DNA of 64,000 nt from Spizellomyces punctatus DAOM BR117. Its lineage: Eukaryota > Chytridiomycota > Chytridiomycetes > Spizellomycetales > Spizellomycetaceae. Made by a program: the position numbers and the translations under genes. The notes under the pieces are model-generated. The model ran no database searches, was not told the DNA's origin, and saw only the letters and a program-made list of their open reading frames with translations. Within the stretch, counting starts at the first letter, position 1. Every line of letters starts with the position of its first letter. Below are positions 36,497 to 50,795 of the stretch, in pieces. The stretch lies in NCBI RefSeq assembly GCF_000182565.1, contig NW_015971547.1:1-64000 (forward strand), written 5' to 3'.

Positions 36497-36882
36497 CTAG
36501 GCAATTATACACGCAATACGTAACGGTTGTTCTAACCGGATAATTGCCCACCACCACACACGGTCCCTACTAGGCCTTGATCCAGAACTCTTGATGGCAT
36601 TGAAGCCAGACTCTTGCATCCAGGAGCGAATCGACTGGGCAGCATCACAAGCTGGTGGATTTTCAGTGACAAAGGCTTGGAGACTAAAAAAACTGCATGT
36701 CAGCGAGGTGACCCGATGACAAGAAATGCAAGAAATGCCATCGATACATACCAACCAAGCTCAACTAATGTGGCAGTATAATAGTAGGTTTTGTTATCGG
36801 ATCCGATTGGTTGCCGCTGGTTCTGATCACGGTTGCTGTCGGGCGGTCGAGGTCCTCGACACCACCACATCGGCGTTCTCAT
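36497..36882 (-). CDS. Small 105-aa orphan protein, two exons
   Basis: Exons 36882-36752 and 36683-36497 are separated by a 68-nt intron with strong signals (GTATGT donor; acceptor after a run of seven T, TTTTTTTAG) and join to 105 residues. The first exon is hydrophilic and Asn/Gln/Asp-rich. The second contains AQSIRSWMQESGFNAIKSSG and a tryptophan triplet (VWWWAIIRL). No domain is recognised. The clean splice signals and in-frame join support a real gene, but at this length with no homology in view it remains tentative. Confidence 0.5.
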
Positions 36883-38764
36883 GGTTGACCGAGTCGCGAT
36901 GAGGTTGTGTGGGTCGCAATGAGCGTTGCGCAGATGCTTCGACTCGAGGATGGGTAAAGAGGAAAGAGGGAAAAGGTCCCCCTTTTATAGACCTTTGGCA
37001 TGCGCCTCACCGCAGTTTAAAAAAAAAACATTACAATACATGCCACACCAATCTGAGCGATAGAGGGGGGTTCTGATTATGCGATATGATTAACCGGATT
37101 AATCCGGATAATAATGGGTCCTAGTGCCATTTTCAATCGCCTCCACACTATGCTAACGGAAAGGATATTAGTTATTGCATCGAGAGTTATAATAACAAAG
37201 TGAAAGCAACCGAGGAGGTTGCCTTGGATCCAGGCAGTAGTCAAGTTGATAAAGTTGAATCCGTGGTTAGTAGATGATATTGACGATAATCGGTCGCCTT
37301 CACAATCGCGAGCTTGATACACTGTATCGTGTAAGCGCTGCAAGAGTAAACCAGTGCGTCTTAAGTAGAGTAGGCGAGGCGGTGAATGGAGTATAATGGA
37401 CGCATAAAAGTGGTCCTCCTTGGGAAATGATTCGGAAATAATTCATAAGACTTTCGATCGGTAGATGAAGTATGATAGATTTGCTTCACAAAATTACAAA
37501 GTTGCTGATTCAACCCCACCTGGTTTCCCTGCGAATCGCTGGCTATAGCCATCCCCGCGGGATCGTCCTGATGTAGCTCTGTTGCAGCGCCTATGTAAAA
37601 CAACAGCTGTTTTGATCTCTCTCAGCAACTACGGATGCTCTGGTTAGCACTCTTATGGGAAATTGATGACAGCTCTCTTCATTTACTATACGCTCCGGGA
37701 AAGGACCATCACAGCGTAAAATGTTGATCAAGTTTCCTTGAAAATGAACCAACTTGGTCCGTTTGGTTATGACACTTGTGGTCAAAGGGGGACATTGCGT
37801 GTATCCCAAGATGCCAATGTCGCTTGGAATCTTGTCAAGCTTTGTTGGAAGAAAGTTTCGCTGAAAAAAAAGGATTACGAGTGCGAGGCACAAGCGTAGG
37901 AGGTATCAGTTCCCTGAGAGGATCCTGGGGAGGAACTATACAGTTTCGGCACATAAAAGCACCGTTGCGCCTGCAGCCCATGTCTTCTTGACAACAATAC
38001 ATGAGGGACGAATGAAGCTGCCAGGTTTTCAAATAGCCAACTTCTTGAAAAGCAGAGTACATCAATACACAAATAGGCCATCAATGAACTGTCTCTAACC
38101 GAGATCTCGAGGCGAGATGATCTCTGGCAAATTCCAAGCGTACTTCTCCGCAGGTATGGTCCAAGGCAATAAGGCAATCGCAACCCAGCCAGTTTCTTTA
38201 TTACTAGTAGAGGGAGAAAACGTTTATTCGAGACAGAAAACTTCAGCAAAATTAATTGAAAGGAACAAAGTTCCTACTAATTGTCATGCCTCTAATTAAG
38301 CGATAAGCCGTCAAGTCGTGCGCAGCAACGATCTCAAAAGTTGGCGGGCCCGACTCAACAGCAACAAGAATTAACTTAATTTAGGGACAATCCCTCCTTA
38401 TCGACGATAGGCGATTAAAGGTCTACGATATGTAAAAAAAAATCGCCAGTATGAAACAGTTGAATGGCATCCTCCTGTCACCTCACTGCCTGATGAACAG
38501 TGATGAGGCCTTGTATTTACCGTAAGATGGTTTGAGCCTGATTTTATATTGACAATCGCTTTCACTACCAGCATTAAACAATATCCCCAAATGTTATGTA
38601 ACTGTATGGATGAGGTCCCTTGAGGTACCCTAACTTGAGGGTTGGCTGACGTACAACTCACAGTAATCGCGTCGGGGACCCCCGAGAAATCAAACGAGGA
38701 TCTCGCAAGCGCTGAATGGCGACTATGGATGATCGTCAACCCTCCCGGACGCAAAATAGAGTAG
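36883..38764. other. Intergenic, 1.9 kb, no supportable gene
   Basis: Several short overlapping open stretches on both strands (37776-37991 +, 38249-37875 -) have no domain, no splice partners and no preferred strand. An A run lies near 37020-37028. Nothing else is seen. Confidence 0.45.
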
Positions 38765-40295
38765 ATGAAAACAAAGAAGGTCATCATTCTGCAGGTGCTG
38801 CTCGTCACGATTTTTGTTGGCACCTACATTGCAGGCTCTAGAACAACAACAAGTACATTAACTGTGTTGCGCGTGCCGCGCTCGGTTGAAGTTGAATCGC
38901 GACAAGACAGCGTGCCAGTAAGTTCGATCGTAGCCAGATACTGCTCGCAACCTGAGCGTCTCTTGAGTGCCGTATTCTAACTTTAATATCCGTGATTCTG
39001 GATAATCTTGAAAGCAAAGCAAGCCAAGGATTCTTAATAATGCTACTAATGGCCAGGAATCTAAAAAGTGGGCACCATATGTATATTCAAGCTGCGATTC
39101 AACATGGATGCCCGCGCATTTTGCGCCGTGTATCAAGGAGAGAATGAACCAGGGATCCTCATGCAGCCTTAATCCGACGGCACCGTGCATCGCGGAAGCT
39201 GAAGAGCTTATTTTTCCAGATTTTGAGATCCGCGAACCCGGCTTCCACAATGCCACATACCGTAACTACTGGGTGTCATCAGTCACGGACCCTCGTAGAG
39301 ACTTTCATGGCCGGATGCACTGGGTTCACAATGGCTGGGCGCGATATTCCGGGCAGTTTGGGCAGAATTTCATTTTGACAAACGCTGGTTACGAAGCGAC
39401 TCCATTGGCAGATTCATGGTCAGCAGGCGCATGCATGGCATGGGACACGGATTTTTCAGCGATGCTTCGTCCAGTTGCCAATGGAGCAGCCAAGAAGGTC
39501 CGCAAGGCGTTGTTCGCAGCATCCCCCGACTCGTGGAGCTTTCAGCATTTTCTAGATCGTACCACCCACCTTGCCATTCAAGCGGGCGAGCACATAGATA
39601 CAGATACCTACGTTGTGTCCGGGGCTAAGCAGCGACAAGAACCAGTAAAGGAGATGTGGAACCTAGCATTTGGTGTTAAAGCAGACCACCTAGTCTCCTC
39701 ACCAATAACTGCCGAAACGCTTATCTTTCCATGCCGGAGCGTTTTGATACACCCTTACTTCCAGATCCGATTTGCAGAACTCATGGGTGTAGCTCGCACC
39801 CGTCCAATGTCCGAACGGAAGGTTGTACTTTACCTCTCCCGAAATCAGGATAATACGCTTAACGGAGGTCGACGAATTGTAAACGAGGATGCCCTTCTGA
39901 GCGCCGTAACGAAGCTGGTGGAGGAGCGACAGCAGGGAGAGGAACTCGTCATTTACGATCACCGCAAATTTTCGACGATGCAGGAGGTGGTCTCGTTTTG
40001 GTCATCTGTTCGAGCAGTTTTCGGGCCTCATGGGAGCGCATTCCATAACCATTGGTTTGCGCCCAAGAATACGATGCTCATAGAATTTGTTCCTCGAGAT
40101 CGATTCCAAATCTTGTGGTGGGAGCAGTCAGCATTACTGGGGCAGACCTACTGGCCGTTTGCTTTGGCATCAGAGAATGCTCAGCATGATATGAAAGTAC
40201 CGGTGGACGCCGTCGTTTCTATTTTACGAGAGAATCTTGGGAAAATTCCGGAGCCTGTGCTTAGAAAGTATTACCCTTGGGACACTGGATACTAG
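38765..40295 (+). CDS. Glycosyltransferase family 61 (DUF563) protein, type II membrane
   Basis: Two exons, 38765-38917 and 39057-40295, join across a 139-nt intron (GTAAGT donor, GGCCAG acceptor) to 463 residues. The N-terminus is a short cytosolic MKTKK followed by a signal-anchor (VIILQVLLVTIFVGTYIAG), as for Golgi glycosyltransferases. The lumenal part has the GT61 hallmarks: VVLYLSRNQ, GRRIVNEDALLSAV, ELVIYDHRKFSTMQEVVSFW, then AVFGPHGSAFHNHWFAPKN and LIEFVPRDRF. GT61 enzymes include xylosyl- and GlcNAc-transferases; the donor and acceptor here cannot be told from sequence. Both flanks are long gene-free spacers, so it stands alone. Confidence 0.92.
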
Positions 40296-41050
40296 ATACC
40301 CCGCACTTTATGCTCTACCATGTTTCATTTCCACTTTATCGTTTGACATTTTCACCGTCAGCAGCCTCTGAAGGAATAATTTAAGATATCGGAGAATATA
40401 TCTTTCGAGCCGACTATATAAGAAACGGGGGTATTGTAAGCAATAGAGTAGCCTTGATGCTACAATATAGATTTTTTTCAATTTGAACATAATTCCTTTT
40501 TCCGAAAGGTGCCTGACTGCAGAAATCAACTTTGATAAAGTGAATAAGCGATGAAGGCTTGTAGGCCATTGTCTCCCATTAACAATGGCCAGTCATGGAC
40601 AAAAAGTAGCAGTGAAACGAGAGGCAACCCTACAAAACGTGTACAGACAGTGATCATTTCACTTACTAAAACCATCGCAAATGCCTCGGAGTGCCTCATT
40701 GTAATCCAGACTCCAGCTCGATCATTCCAGCTCATCTCACTTCAATATGAAGGAAAATCATGTCCTCAAGTCTCTCTTCCGTGTCCCTGTTTGTTCATCG
40801 ACGGGCATACGGTGCGGAATACCAAAGGACCAACTGACAAGGTATGCAAACGAATTGCAAGTTAAATGAGGATCACTGTCTGTATTCTAGACCCGCCCGG
40901 TATACTCCACCCTCACCGGCGGCTATGAAACGATTGTGCGGACCCATTGGGCCTTCCGTGTCGTGCTCAACACAATAACTATATATTACCGTTTGGTACA
41001 ACAGCCGCAAGACTTTTGCACCACCAGCCCCCTATGGTATTTTACATGGT
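40296..41050. other. Convergent intergenic, 0.75 kb
   Basis: The 3' flanks of the GT61 gene (+) and ATP2 (-). A short open stretch at 40551-40865 (+) has no domain or context. No repeat or RNA is recognised. Confidence 0.5.
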
Positions 41051-43080
<2,030 letters not shown>

Positions 43081-43992
43081 GATGCAAAAATGGGGATGAA
43101 GGGGGATGAAGGATGCGGGCGAGCGACGAGAAAAACGAGAAGTCGTTTGTCCACGGGAAATTCAATACAAGGAAATGGTTGCTAGGGGATAAAAAATACG
43201 GCGGCGACAAACCCATAAAATGCATTTCAAACCCATCTAAGGTGGCGGGTTCGAATGTGATCGCCACACATTACATAAGCACGTCGGTGTTTTGCGCTTC
43301 ACCTCCATCAACTATTTGACTAGCCTTTGAGTACAGACATCTAACTAATGGCTGCCCGTTCTCGGGAATTTACAGCCTTTTGTAGGTGATCTCTATTCGA
43401 CGAAATAGAACCTGTGAGACCACGCTGCTTGCCGTGCGAGGAACTCGGATCTAGTATGGCCAAAGAAGACCGTAGATCTGCTGGTAGGCCACAGGTGGGT
43501 GGAGCTTGTGCTGCACATCTTCTGTGGTAGACGGCAGAGCAATCTGAAAAATCATGAGCGGTCAATCATTCTTATAATTCAAAAGGGGCGACGGCCATGT
43601 CTCACCATCGCACGAGAGATGCTTATGGCCGAGGCCAACACGCTTGCCGCACCTATTAGAAAACGCTAAGCCGACCAAACTCCATTTTGAGCGGGATTCA
43701 GGAGCAGCTTACGCTTGACACTTATTTAGGGTTGGAGTCGCGAAGAGAGAAAATCGGTGGGGCACAAAATGGCCAATTCGCCGAATCGGACTTGACCCTG
43801 AAGTGAGCTGTCCCGGTGACGCAGATGCGGGGGTTTCAACGCATTCGTCAGTTAGAAGAGACTGGGAGGGTGATTTGTTTGATGACGAGGAAATGGCACT
43901 AGATGGAGGTGTCTCTATTCTTAGATCGGTTTGGGATGCAGTGTGAGACCGTGGTCGTGCGACTACAATGAGATATCATTAAAGGTTAGTGC
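43081..43992. other. ATP2 promoter region and kinase 3' flank
   Basis: About 0.9 kb upstream of ATP2 (-) and downstream of the kinase (-). The short open frames have no domain support. No clear TATA box or tRNA is seen; a GGTTCGAAT string near 43249 resembles a tRNA T-loop, but no cloverleaf forms around it. Confidence 0.5.
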
Positions 43993-45410
43993 TTAGACAG
44001 CTGTTGTCGTATGCTGGCAATACCCACGTGATATGGAAGATGATGAAGAGTCTCCATCTGCACTATCGATGCTGGTTGAGGATCCGTAATGTCGCATGCT
44101 GTTGATCAGCGGTAGCTCTGGGGCCAGTATTCCTAGATTTACAGGTTCCTCTTTGGCGAGATCCACTTCAAGCTTTCTCAGTTGTTGTAGTACCTCCTTA
44201 AGTTGTGGTCTCTTGGTCGCGTCGGCATCGGTACATGAGAGAGCTATTTTCAATAGTTCTGGCGGACAACCTGCATCCGGCACCACGGTTGCAGGATCGA
44301 TTCCAAAGTATGGAATTTCTCTACGAAAGTGTTCCTGGTCGGCTACCGACCATGTCACTATTTCGCATAGAATAACCCCGAAGGAAAAAACGTCGACACG
44401 TTCGTCAAAGTCCATTCCCAGCATGATCTCTGGTGCCATATATCCATCGGTCCCGCAAAATGACATCCTTTTGAGTTCCTCGGCTGTTTTGGCTGTTTCT
44501 CTATGCTTCCCGAAGACTGGTTGACACAAGTACCGGCAATGAACATTTATTTTCACCTACCTTGACAACCCAAAATCGCAAAGCTTCAAACGGCAGTTTT
44601 CAGTGACCAGTAAATTTTCAGATTTAAGATCCCTATCAGACAATGTCATTCTCTTAGGCATTTCGGATTCCAGTCGACAATCCGCTGATGTCGCCTAGCT
44701 TACCTATGAATGATACTGTGTGCATGCAAGTACACTAGAGCACGAGCAATGCTGTTCACGCAAATGAGCACTTTTCAACTTGATTTAGAGATTTAACAGT
44801 CAGTACCCACTCCGTTGCAAAACTAACTCGGAGACGCCATGACGCCGGCTTGGTGGCATTTTGAATCCATTTCTTTAAGTTCCCGCCGCTGACATACTCT
44901 GTAATGAGATAAACCTTCAATTGAGAAATCAGTAAAACTGACCGGGTAGCGCTAACAAAAAAGCGGATTACCTTGTTCTCATGGACACAACTTCCCATAA
45001 ACTGAGCAATGTTGGGATGTCGTGAGGCACTAGAATGGGGAAGGCATATCATGAGCCAGCGCTTTATCTTCCTTTGAAAAGTCCTCAATGTACCTCAAAA
45101 TCTCCAGTTCTCTCCCCACGTATTTCTGCAGATTAAAGTCTGGTTGATCGGCAATGTCAAGGAATTCTTTGATGGCAACGTCGGTGCCCTACAGGTAGAT
45201 CGATATATGACATGTCAGTGCATATGCACCAGAGCGATATAAATGAAACCTGGCATTACCAGATAATCTGCCCTGGAAATCAACACTCTCAGCATCAGCT
45301 TCTCATGCGTCGTGGAGAGCAGCCAGTGAAAGGACATACCTCCTTACAACTCCAAAGTTGCCCGCCGCGATATCTTCTTCTATTATCAAATCTGACCATG
45401 CAATGCTCAT
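43993..45410 (-). CDS. TKL-family protein kinase, catalytic domain only
   Basis: Eight exons (45410-45340, 45272-45260, 45188-45094, 45029-44972, 44914-44811, 44751-44704, 44632-44561, 44500-43993) join in frame to 322 residues; introns are 57-71 nt. All kinase elements appear in order: glycine loop IAAGNFGVV (first Gly replaced by Ala), [11 protein letters not shown] with the catalytic Lys, [40 protein letters not shown] then [43 protein letters not shown] and a C-terminal KRPQLKEVL. The sequence is tyrosine-kinase-like (LIMK/Dicty-TKL style), with the Ser/Thr-type HRDLKSEN loop. There are no accessory domains, only a Ser-rich tail ([14 protein letters not shown]). Exon 2 is a 13-nt microexon encoding the end of strand 2. 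The start is the first in-frame ATG; an upstream exon cannot be excluded because TTTTAG precedes it. Confidence 0.93.
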
Positions 45411-46355
45411 AGCTAAAAAGGGTTCTCGTTTGCACAACCGCTGTCGATGGTTGAGAAATCCTAGCGATTTGCTACCCGTGACACGAAATCAGTCCTGTCG
45501 CTGCTATAAATAGCGACAATCGCCCTCCGTGATGTGCCGTATAGTGGACAATGCGACCAACGAAGAAAGATAAAAAGACCCTCAACGGGTAGGATACAGG
45601 GTTGCTTCTGGAGAATGGTCACATTTGCCCATCCTTGGTATTTTTCATAGATTACGACGGTGATTTTATGGAAAATGTGAACGAAATCGGTGGGAAAAAG
45701 AGTTAAACCTTGGCGAGAAATCAGAACCCCGGAAAAATCTCCCAGCTAGGACTCCTTTGTAAAGGGCGGGGATGCGCTCAAAGCGTTCATTTCGATCGAG
45801 GCCGTTGAAATTCGGTCAGATGGAACGTTTACAATTGGCCGTCCATTTGATGGATGCAGTTCAGAGACTAAATGGCAGTGGGTTCAATGAGTAGATGCTC
45901 ATTGAGCTTAAGAAAGAGTCCGGCCCAACCTGAGAGGGTGCGTTTGCTCCATTGCATCAGTGCCTCTTACGGCATCGTCGTCAGTGCATCAACTTGCGAT
46001 AGGAATAGCAGCAGACAGATGCTTTTCTGTTCAACCTAGTCACCTTTGTCTGTAAAAAGACCAGCCTCGAACGACATTGGCTGTCGTGGTTGGTTGACAA
46101 TTCGCCTCACCCAGTCTTTGGACGATATTGCACAGATCTACATCAATTTACCTGCTGACCGACATGTTGCCCTCTGGCATTTAGTTGCAGCGTGGTTAAG
46201 CAGCTCATGGTCGCCCTATGAAATCCCGCCATCGCTTCCCTCTTCCTCAAGCGTGGGCATACAAATGCTAAATCTTCCAGTCATGGTGTCTGCGGTTAAT
46301 CTACTAAAAATAATGAATTGTGCTCATTCTATACAATGTTCAAAAATCAAACTCT
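45411..46355. other. Kinase 5' flank and PFAS 3' flank
   Basis: About 0.95 kb. A GCTATAAATAGC near-palindrome (45503-45514) gives a TATA-like element on either strand, about 95 bp upstream of the kinase ATG. No gene is supported in the rest. Confidence 0.45.
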
Positions 46356-49300
46356 TTACGCCCTCGTTTCCTCCACCCATACTCTAGCGTTCATAAACAT
46401 TCTCATCCATCCTCCCCACTCTCCTTCAGCCCATCCGGTTGCCCGCCCATCCACATCAATCCCCCATGTGTTGGCCCACGCCCGAACTACACGCTCAGGG
46501 TGCGGCATCAGTGCCAAGACCCGACCGTCCCTGCTGCTAACCCCAGTGATACCGCCATCACTTCCGTTGGGATTGAATGGGTACCGCTCACGACCGGCTG
46601 GTGCCCCGTAGTTATCTATGAACCGCAGGGCAACTGTGCCGTCCACAATGGCCGCCTCGGTTTGCTTAGCACCCCCCGGATATTCTGCGCGCCCCTCCCC
46701 GTGGGCGACTGCGATTGGTATCCGTGACCCTACCATTCCCTTCAAAAAGATGCTCGCGGTCGGCAGGACTTCAACCATAGCCACACGGGCTTCGAATTGC
46801 TCGCTTCGGTTCCTCATGAAAGCTGGCCAGTGTCCTGTACCAGGAATCAGCGATTTCAAACCAGATAGCATTTGGCAGCCGTTGCAGATGCCCAATGAAA
46901 AGGTATTTTCTCGCTCGAAGAAATGAGCAAACATGCTTCGGGCGCGCGAATTCAACAGAATGCTCTTGGCCCATCCAGCACCAGCGCCTAACACGTCCCC
47001 GTAACTAAATCCTCCGGGACACCCCAGCCCGACAAAACCGTCAAGATTTACCCTGCCGCTCAGGATGTCGGTCATGTGGACATCTACAGCTTGGAATCCA
47101 GCCTTATAAAAGGCAAATGCCATTTCGCCATAACTGTTGACTCCTTGCTCACGCAACACAGCAACACGGGGAATGTTGTTCGAAGGAGTTTTCAAGATAA
47201 TATTCTGTGTTATATCTTCTTGTGGGTTATAGCTCAATTTTGCCCGTAACCCAGGATCGTGGACATCCAACAGAGAATCATATTCCGCCTGGGCACACTC
47301 CGGATTGTCACGAAGTGCCTGCATTCGATACGACGTCTCGGCCCATCTCCTGTGGTAGACAAGTCGTGAACCCACTAGTCGTACCGAGGCTCCCCATGAA
47401 AAGGTAATTGCATCTGATCCAGTCTGTCCAACAACTCCGATACTGTGAAGGTGCACCGATGGATACCCGGCCTCCTTGAAGACTCGGCGTACCTGGTCAA
47501 CCTGCGAAGTTCGCACCTGAATGACTGCACCAAGCTCCTCATTGAACAGAGCTGCGGTCGGATCAGATCCTCCTAGCGGGGAAAGGTCGATACTACAGCC
47601 CACGTGCCCGGCAAAGCACATTTCCACAATAGTAGTGAATAAACCACCATCCGACCTGTCGTGGTACGCTAACACTAGTCCTTGCTTGCGGGCTATCTGC
47701 ATCGCATCCCAGAACGCTTTGAGGGCTTGAGGACTTTCAACATCCGGCGCTTCTGTCCCCAGTTCATTATAAACTTGAGCCAAACAGCTTCCGCCAAGCC
47801 GCTGTTTTCCGCAAGCAAGATCGATCAGCATCAAGGTGGTCTCTTCCTCTCCAGTACGAAGCTGTGGAGTGAGAGTCTGTCGCACATCCGTGACTGGACC
47901 ATATGCGGTGATGATCAAACTCAACGGCGCTGTAACAGCTTTCTCCTCTCCTTCTGGACTGCGCCATTTTGTCTTCATGGACATGGAATCTTTACCAACC
48001 GGAATGGTCAGACCCAATTTTGGACACAGGTCGAGGCCAACGGCTTGGACAGCATCATACAACGCAGAACCTTCTCCCGGATGGTCCGCAGCGGACATCC
48101 AGTTAGCACTCAGACGTACCGTTCCCAGCTCCTCGACGTTAGCTGCCACCAAATTAGTGAGCGCCTCTGCGACAGCCATCCGCGCTGACGCTGCGGCGTT
48201 TACTAACGCCAGAGGTGTTCGTTCTCCCAGTGCCATCGCCTGGCCCGTATACCCTTCGTAACTCGAGAACGTAATCGATACATCTGCTACAGGCACTTGC
48301 CAGGGGCCTACCATTTGGTCTCGAGCAACAAGGCCAGTCACCGTTCGATCGCCAATTGTGATTAGGAATGACTTGGATGCAACAGCCGGAAGCCGGAGTA
48401 TGCGTTCTGCAGCGTCTTGAATGTCGGCGCCTAGCGGCATTTTGAATGGTGGTCGCTCTGGCGAGAGCGTGGTCGCAGTCCGATGCATTTTGGGTGGCTT
48501 ACCAAAGAGTGTCGACATTGGCAGATCAATGGGTGTGGTGCCAAGGAGAGAGTCCTCCAATTTCAGTCGCTTCTCAGCAGTAGCGACCCCTACGACGGCG
48601 AATGGGCATCTTTCACGTTCGCAGATAGCTTTGAAGAGTTCCAGATGCTCAGGTTGGACAGCAAGTACGTAGCGTTCTTGCGATTCATTGCACCATATTT
48701 CCATAGGGCTCATACGCGGATCATCGCATGGCACATCACGCAGCTGAAATACAGCGCCAAGATCAGAATCATGAACAATTTCTGGAAGAGCATTCGATAG
48801 GCCCCCCGCGCCAACGTCATGAACAGCCACAAGTGGGTTGTCGTCGCCATAAGAAGTACACGTGTCAATGACTTGCTGTGCTCTCCTCTGCATTTCTGGA
48901 TTCTCACGCTGCACCGAAGCGAAGTCAAGTTCAGCCGAACTTTGCCCTTGACTCATTGATGAAGCCGCTCCACCACCCAATCCAATCAGCATTGATGGCC
49001 CTCCCAAGACGATCAGCTTTGCCCCCGGTTCGATGTGCTTTTTGAAAACATGCATGGGCCTCACGGTGCCCATACCGCCGGCAATCATGATAGGTTTGTG
49101 ATAACCACGCACTTCTGAACTACTATCCGTGGCAATACGATCTTCGTACGTACGGAAATAGCCCGCCAAATTCGGCCTGCCAAATTCATTGTTGAACGCT
49201 GCACCGCCAAGGGGAGCTTGAATCATGATTTCCAAGGGTGACGCCACGTGCCCCGGTCGACCGACGTCTTCCCTGGCCTCCCACGGTTGAACAAAGCCCG

Positions 49301-50459
49301 GCACGCGAAGGTTTGAAACGGTAAAACCAGTCAAACCTGCCTTGGACTTTGATCCTTGACCCACCGCCCCTTCATCACGTATCTCTCCACCTGAGCCCGT
49401 TGATGCGCCAGGAAACGGAGACACGGCTGTTGGGTGGTTGTGCGTTTCAACTTTCGCAAGCGTATGAAGCTTCTCGATGTTGACATTGTAGATATGTTGG
49501 TTTGCAGGATCAGCGGAGAATCGAATCCCCTCCGGCCCTTCTAATACCGCAGCATTGTCGGAGTATGCGGAGAGGATGTGCTCGGGGTGAAGTTTGTATG
49601 TATTCCTGATCATGTCAAACAATGAATGATCGCGATTTTCCCCATCGATAGTCCAGGAAGCGCGGAAGATCTTGTGTCTACAGTGTTCCGAGTTCACTTG
49701 GGCAAACATCATGAGCTCAACATCTGTGGGATTCCGAGGTTTCTCTCCTGCTGGAGGGTGCAAGAAAGCTTCAACCAAATAATCAATCTCGTCTTCTGCC
49801 AATGCCAGGCCCCATGCCCGGTTCGCTTCAGCTAAAACTGCTCGTGGATTGCCCCCTGACTTGACAGCGCCAAGAAGATCGACGGATTTTAAAGGCGCGG
49901 GATCTCCAGTATTAAAGACTGCTCCTTCCGCAGGAATGGTACGAAGAACGACTTGAGTCATACGATCGTGTAACTGGTCGGCAAACGAGCTTAAATCGGC
50001 ATCCGAGACTGATTTCCCGCCATCGGTATGCACAAAGAAAGCGATACCGCGTTCGATTCTCTTCACATACTGTCCTAATCCACAAGTGCGAGCAATATCA
50101 GTAGCCTTCGATGACCACGGGGAAATGGTTCCGGGTCGCGGTAAAACGAGAAAGAGCTGGCGGGCGTCTTTTCCATCTGCAGGCAAGCGGCTTCCAGTGG
50201 CCAGAGCGTGCCGCCAAGTCTGCTCTTCTTTGGTAAAAGTGTTTGCTTCCACAGAGCCGTATCGTAGGAGTGCGTTCAGAGTAGCTGTGACTGTTTCCAC
50301 CTTCTCGTGCGACAAAGACGAGAAGGCATCCGAGGTGCGAACAAAGTGGACGTAGAACGCTCGTATGTCGGCTATGGCATTGCATCGAGTCTTCACATCC
50401 AGCAGCAGCTTCTCTGTCCTAAATGCGGACAGAGCGACCGAGCCTGGAAGGACGAGCAT
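46356..50459 (-). CDS. ADE6: Phosphoribosylformylglycinamidine synthase (PFAS/FGAM synthase)
   Basis: A single uninterrupted frame of 1367 residues from ATG 50459. The frame stays open upstream to 50534, but the family starts near [19 protein letters not shown]. This is the usual length of the fused eukaryotic enzyme. In order: an N-terminal PurS-like domain; the linker [14 protein letters not shown]; the first AIR-synthase half with [20 protein letters not shown] then [29 protein letters not shown]; the second half with [10 protein letters not shown] and [15 protein letters not shown]; and a C-terminal class I glutamine amidotransferase with [10 protein letters not shown] (nucleophile Cys) and PHPER. 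It catalyses step four of purine synthesis, FGAR to FGAM using glutamine and ATP, in the cytosol. It has no introns over 4.1 kb, unusual beside the intron-rich neighbours. It is divergent from the 4-TM gene across 336 bp. Confidence 0.98.
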   Translation of the reverse strand: MLVLPGSVALSAFRTEKLLLDVKTRCNAIADIRAFYVHFVRTSDAFSSLSHEKVETVTATLNALLRYGSVEANTFTKEEQTWRHALATGSRLPADGKDARQLFLVLPRPGTISPWSSKATDIARTCGLGQYVKRIERGIAFFVHTDGGKSVSDADLSSFADQLHDRMTQVVLRTIPAEGAVFNTGDPAPLKSVDLLGAVKSGGNPRAVLAEANRAWGLALAEDEIDYLVEAFLHPPAGEKPRNPTDVELMMFAQVNSEHCRHKIFRASWTIDGENRDHSLFDMIRNTYKLHPEHILSAYSDNAAVLEGPEGIRFSADPANQHIYNVNIEKLHTLAKVETHNHPTAVSPFPGASTGSGGEIRDEGAVGQGSKSKAGLTGFTVSNLRVPGFVQPWEAREDVGRPGHVASPLEIMIQAPLGGAAFNNEFGRPNLAGYFRTYEDRIATDSSSEVRGYHKPIMIAGGMGTVRPMHVFKKHIEPGAKLIVLGGPSMLIGLGGGAASSMSQGQSSAELDFASVQRENPEMQRRAQQVIDTCTSYGDDNPLVAVHDVGAGGLSNALPEIVHDSDLGAVFQLRDVPCDDPRMSPMEIWCNESQERYVLAVQPEHLELFKAICERERCPFAVVGVATAEKRLKLEDSLLGTTPIDLPMSTLFGKPPKMHRTATTLSPERPPFKMPLGADIQDAAERILRLPAVASKSFLITIGDRTVTGLVARDQMVGPWQVPVADVSITFSSYEGYTGQAMALGERTPLALVNAAASARMAVAEALTNLVAANVEELGTVRLSANWMSAADHPGEGSALYDAVQAVGLDLCPKLGLTIPVGKDSMSMKTKWRSPEGEEKAVTAPLSLIITAYGPVTDVRQTLTPQLRTGEEETTLMLIDLACGKQRLGGSCLAQVYNELGTEAPDVESPQALKAFWDAMQIARKQGLVLAYHDRSDGGLFTTIVEMCFAGHVGCSIDLSPLGGSDPTAALFNEELGAVIQVRTSQVDQVRRVFKEAGYPSVHLHSIGVVGQTGSDAITFSWGASVRLVGSRLVYHRRWAETSYRMQALRDNPECAQAEYDSLLDVHDPGLRAKLSYNPQEDITQNIILKTPSNNIPRVAVLREQGVNSYGEMAFAFYKAGFQAVDVHMTDILSGRVNLDGFVGLGCPGGFSYGDVLGAGAGWAKSILLNSRARSMFAHFFERENTFSLGICNGCQMLSGLKSLIPGTGHWPAFMRNRSEQFEARVAMVEVLPTASIFLKGMVGSRIPIAVAHGEGRAEYPGGAKQTEAAIVDGTVALRFIDNYGAPAGRERYPFNPNGSDGGITGVSSRDGRVLALMPHPERVVRAWANTWGIDVDGRATGWAEGEWGGWMRMFMNARVWVEETRA

Positions 50460-50795
50460 CTTGCGTGCCAAAGTTGTGAAATGAAAAAAAAGGTGGGCAA
50501 TGGAAAAAGTCCTGTAGGCCTCCGCCGAAAGCAAAGCGAGAACGAAATTGCCATGCCAACAAGATAACTAAGAACAAACGTGATCTGAATCACGTAAGCA
50601 GTCGATCGCTCACGCGTTTGACGGTTCACCATCTCCCCCCGTGCAGCTGAGATTCCCCCCCTCGATTCTTATCTTTTGAGTCTGCGCCGACAGGATTTTT
50701 TAAAATTACTTATAGATCTTGCTTGATGCTCCGTCCGTCTTGTTGTTGTTTTCCAATTTCATCTAAAAGCCTCATACAGGTCAACATTATAAAGC
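50460..50795. promoter_or_regulatory. Divergent promoter region of PFAS and 4-TM gene
   Basis: 336 bp between two divergent start codons. It is pyrimidine-rich with a C-rich block near 50636-50660 and an AT-rich stretch near 50697-50715. No specific factor site is assigned. Confidence 0.4.

Noticed and set aside
43245-43265. Possible tRNA, from a GGTTCGAAT string
   Set aside because: No acceptor stem, D-arm or anticodon arm can be formed around it on either strand.
46320-50400. Numerous + strand open frames opposite PFAS (for example 46320-46727 and 47682-48188)
   Set aside because: They are antisense shadows of a well-supported 1367-residue enzyme and show no domain of their own.
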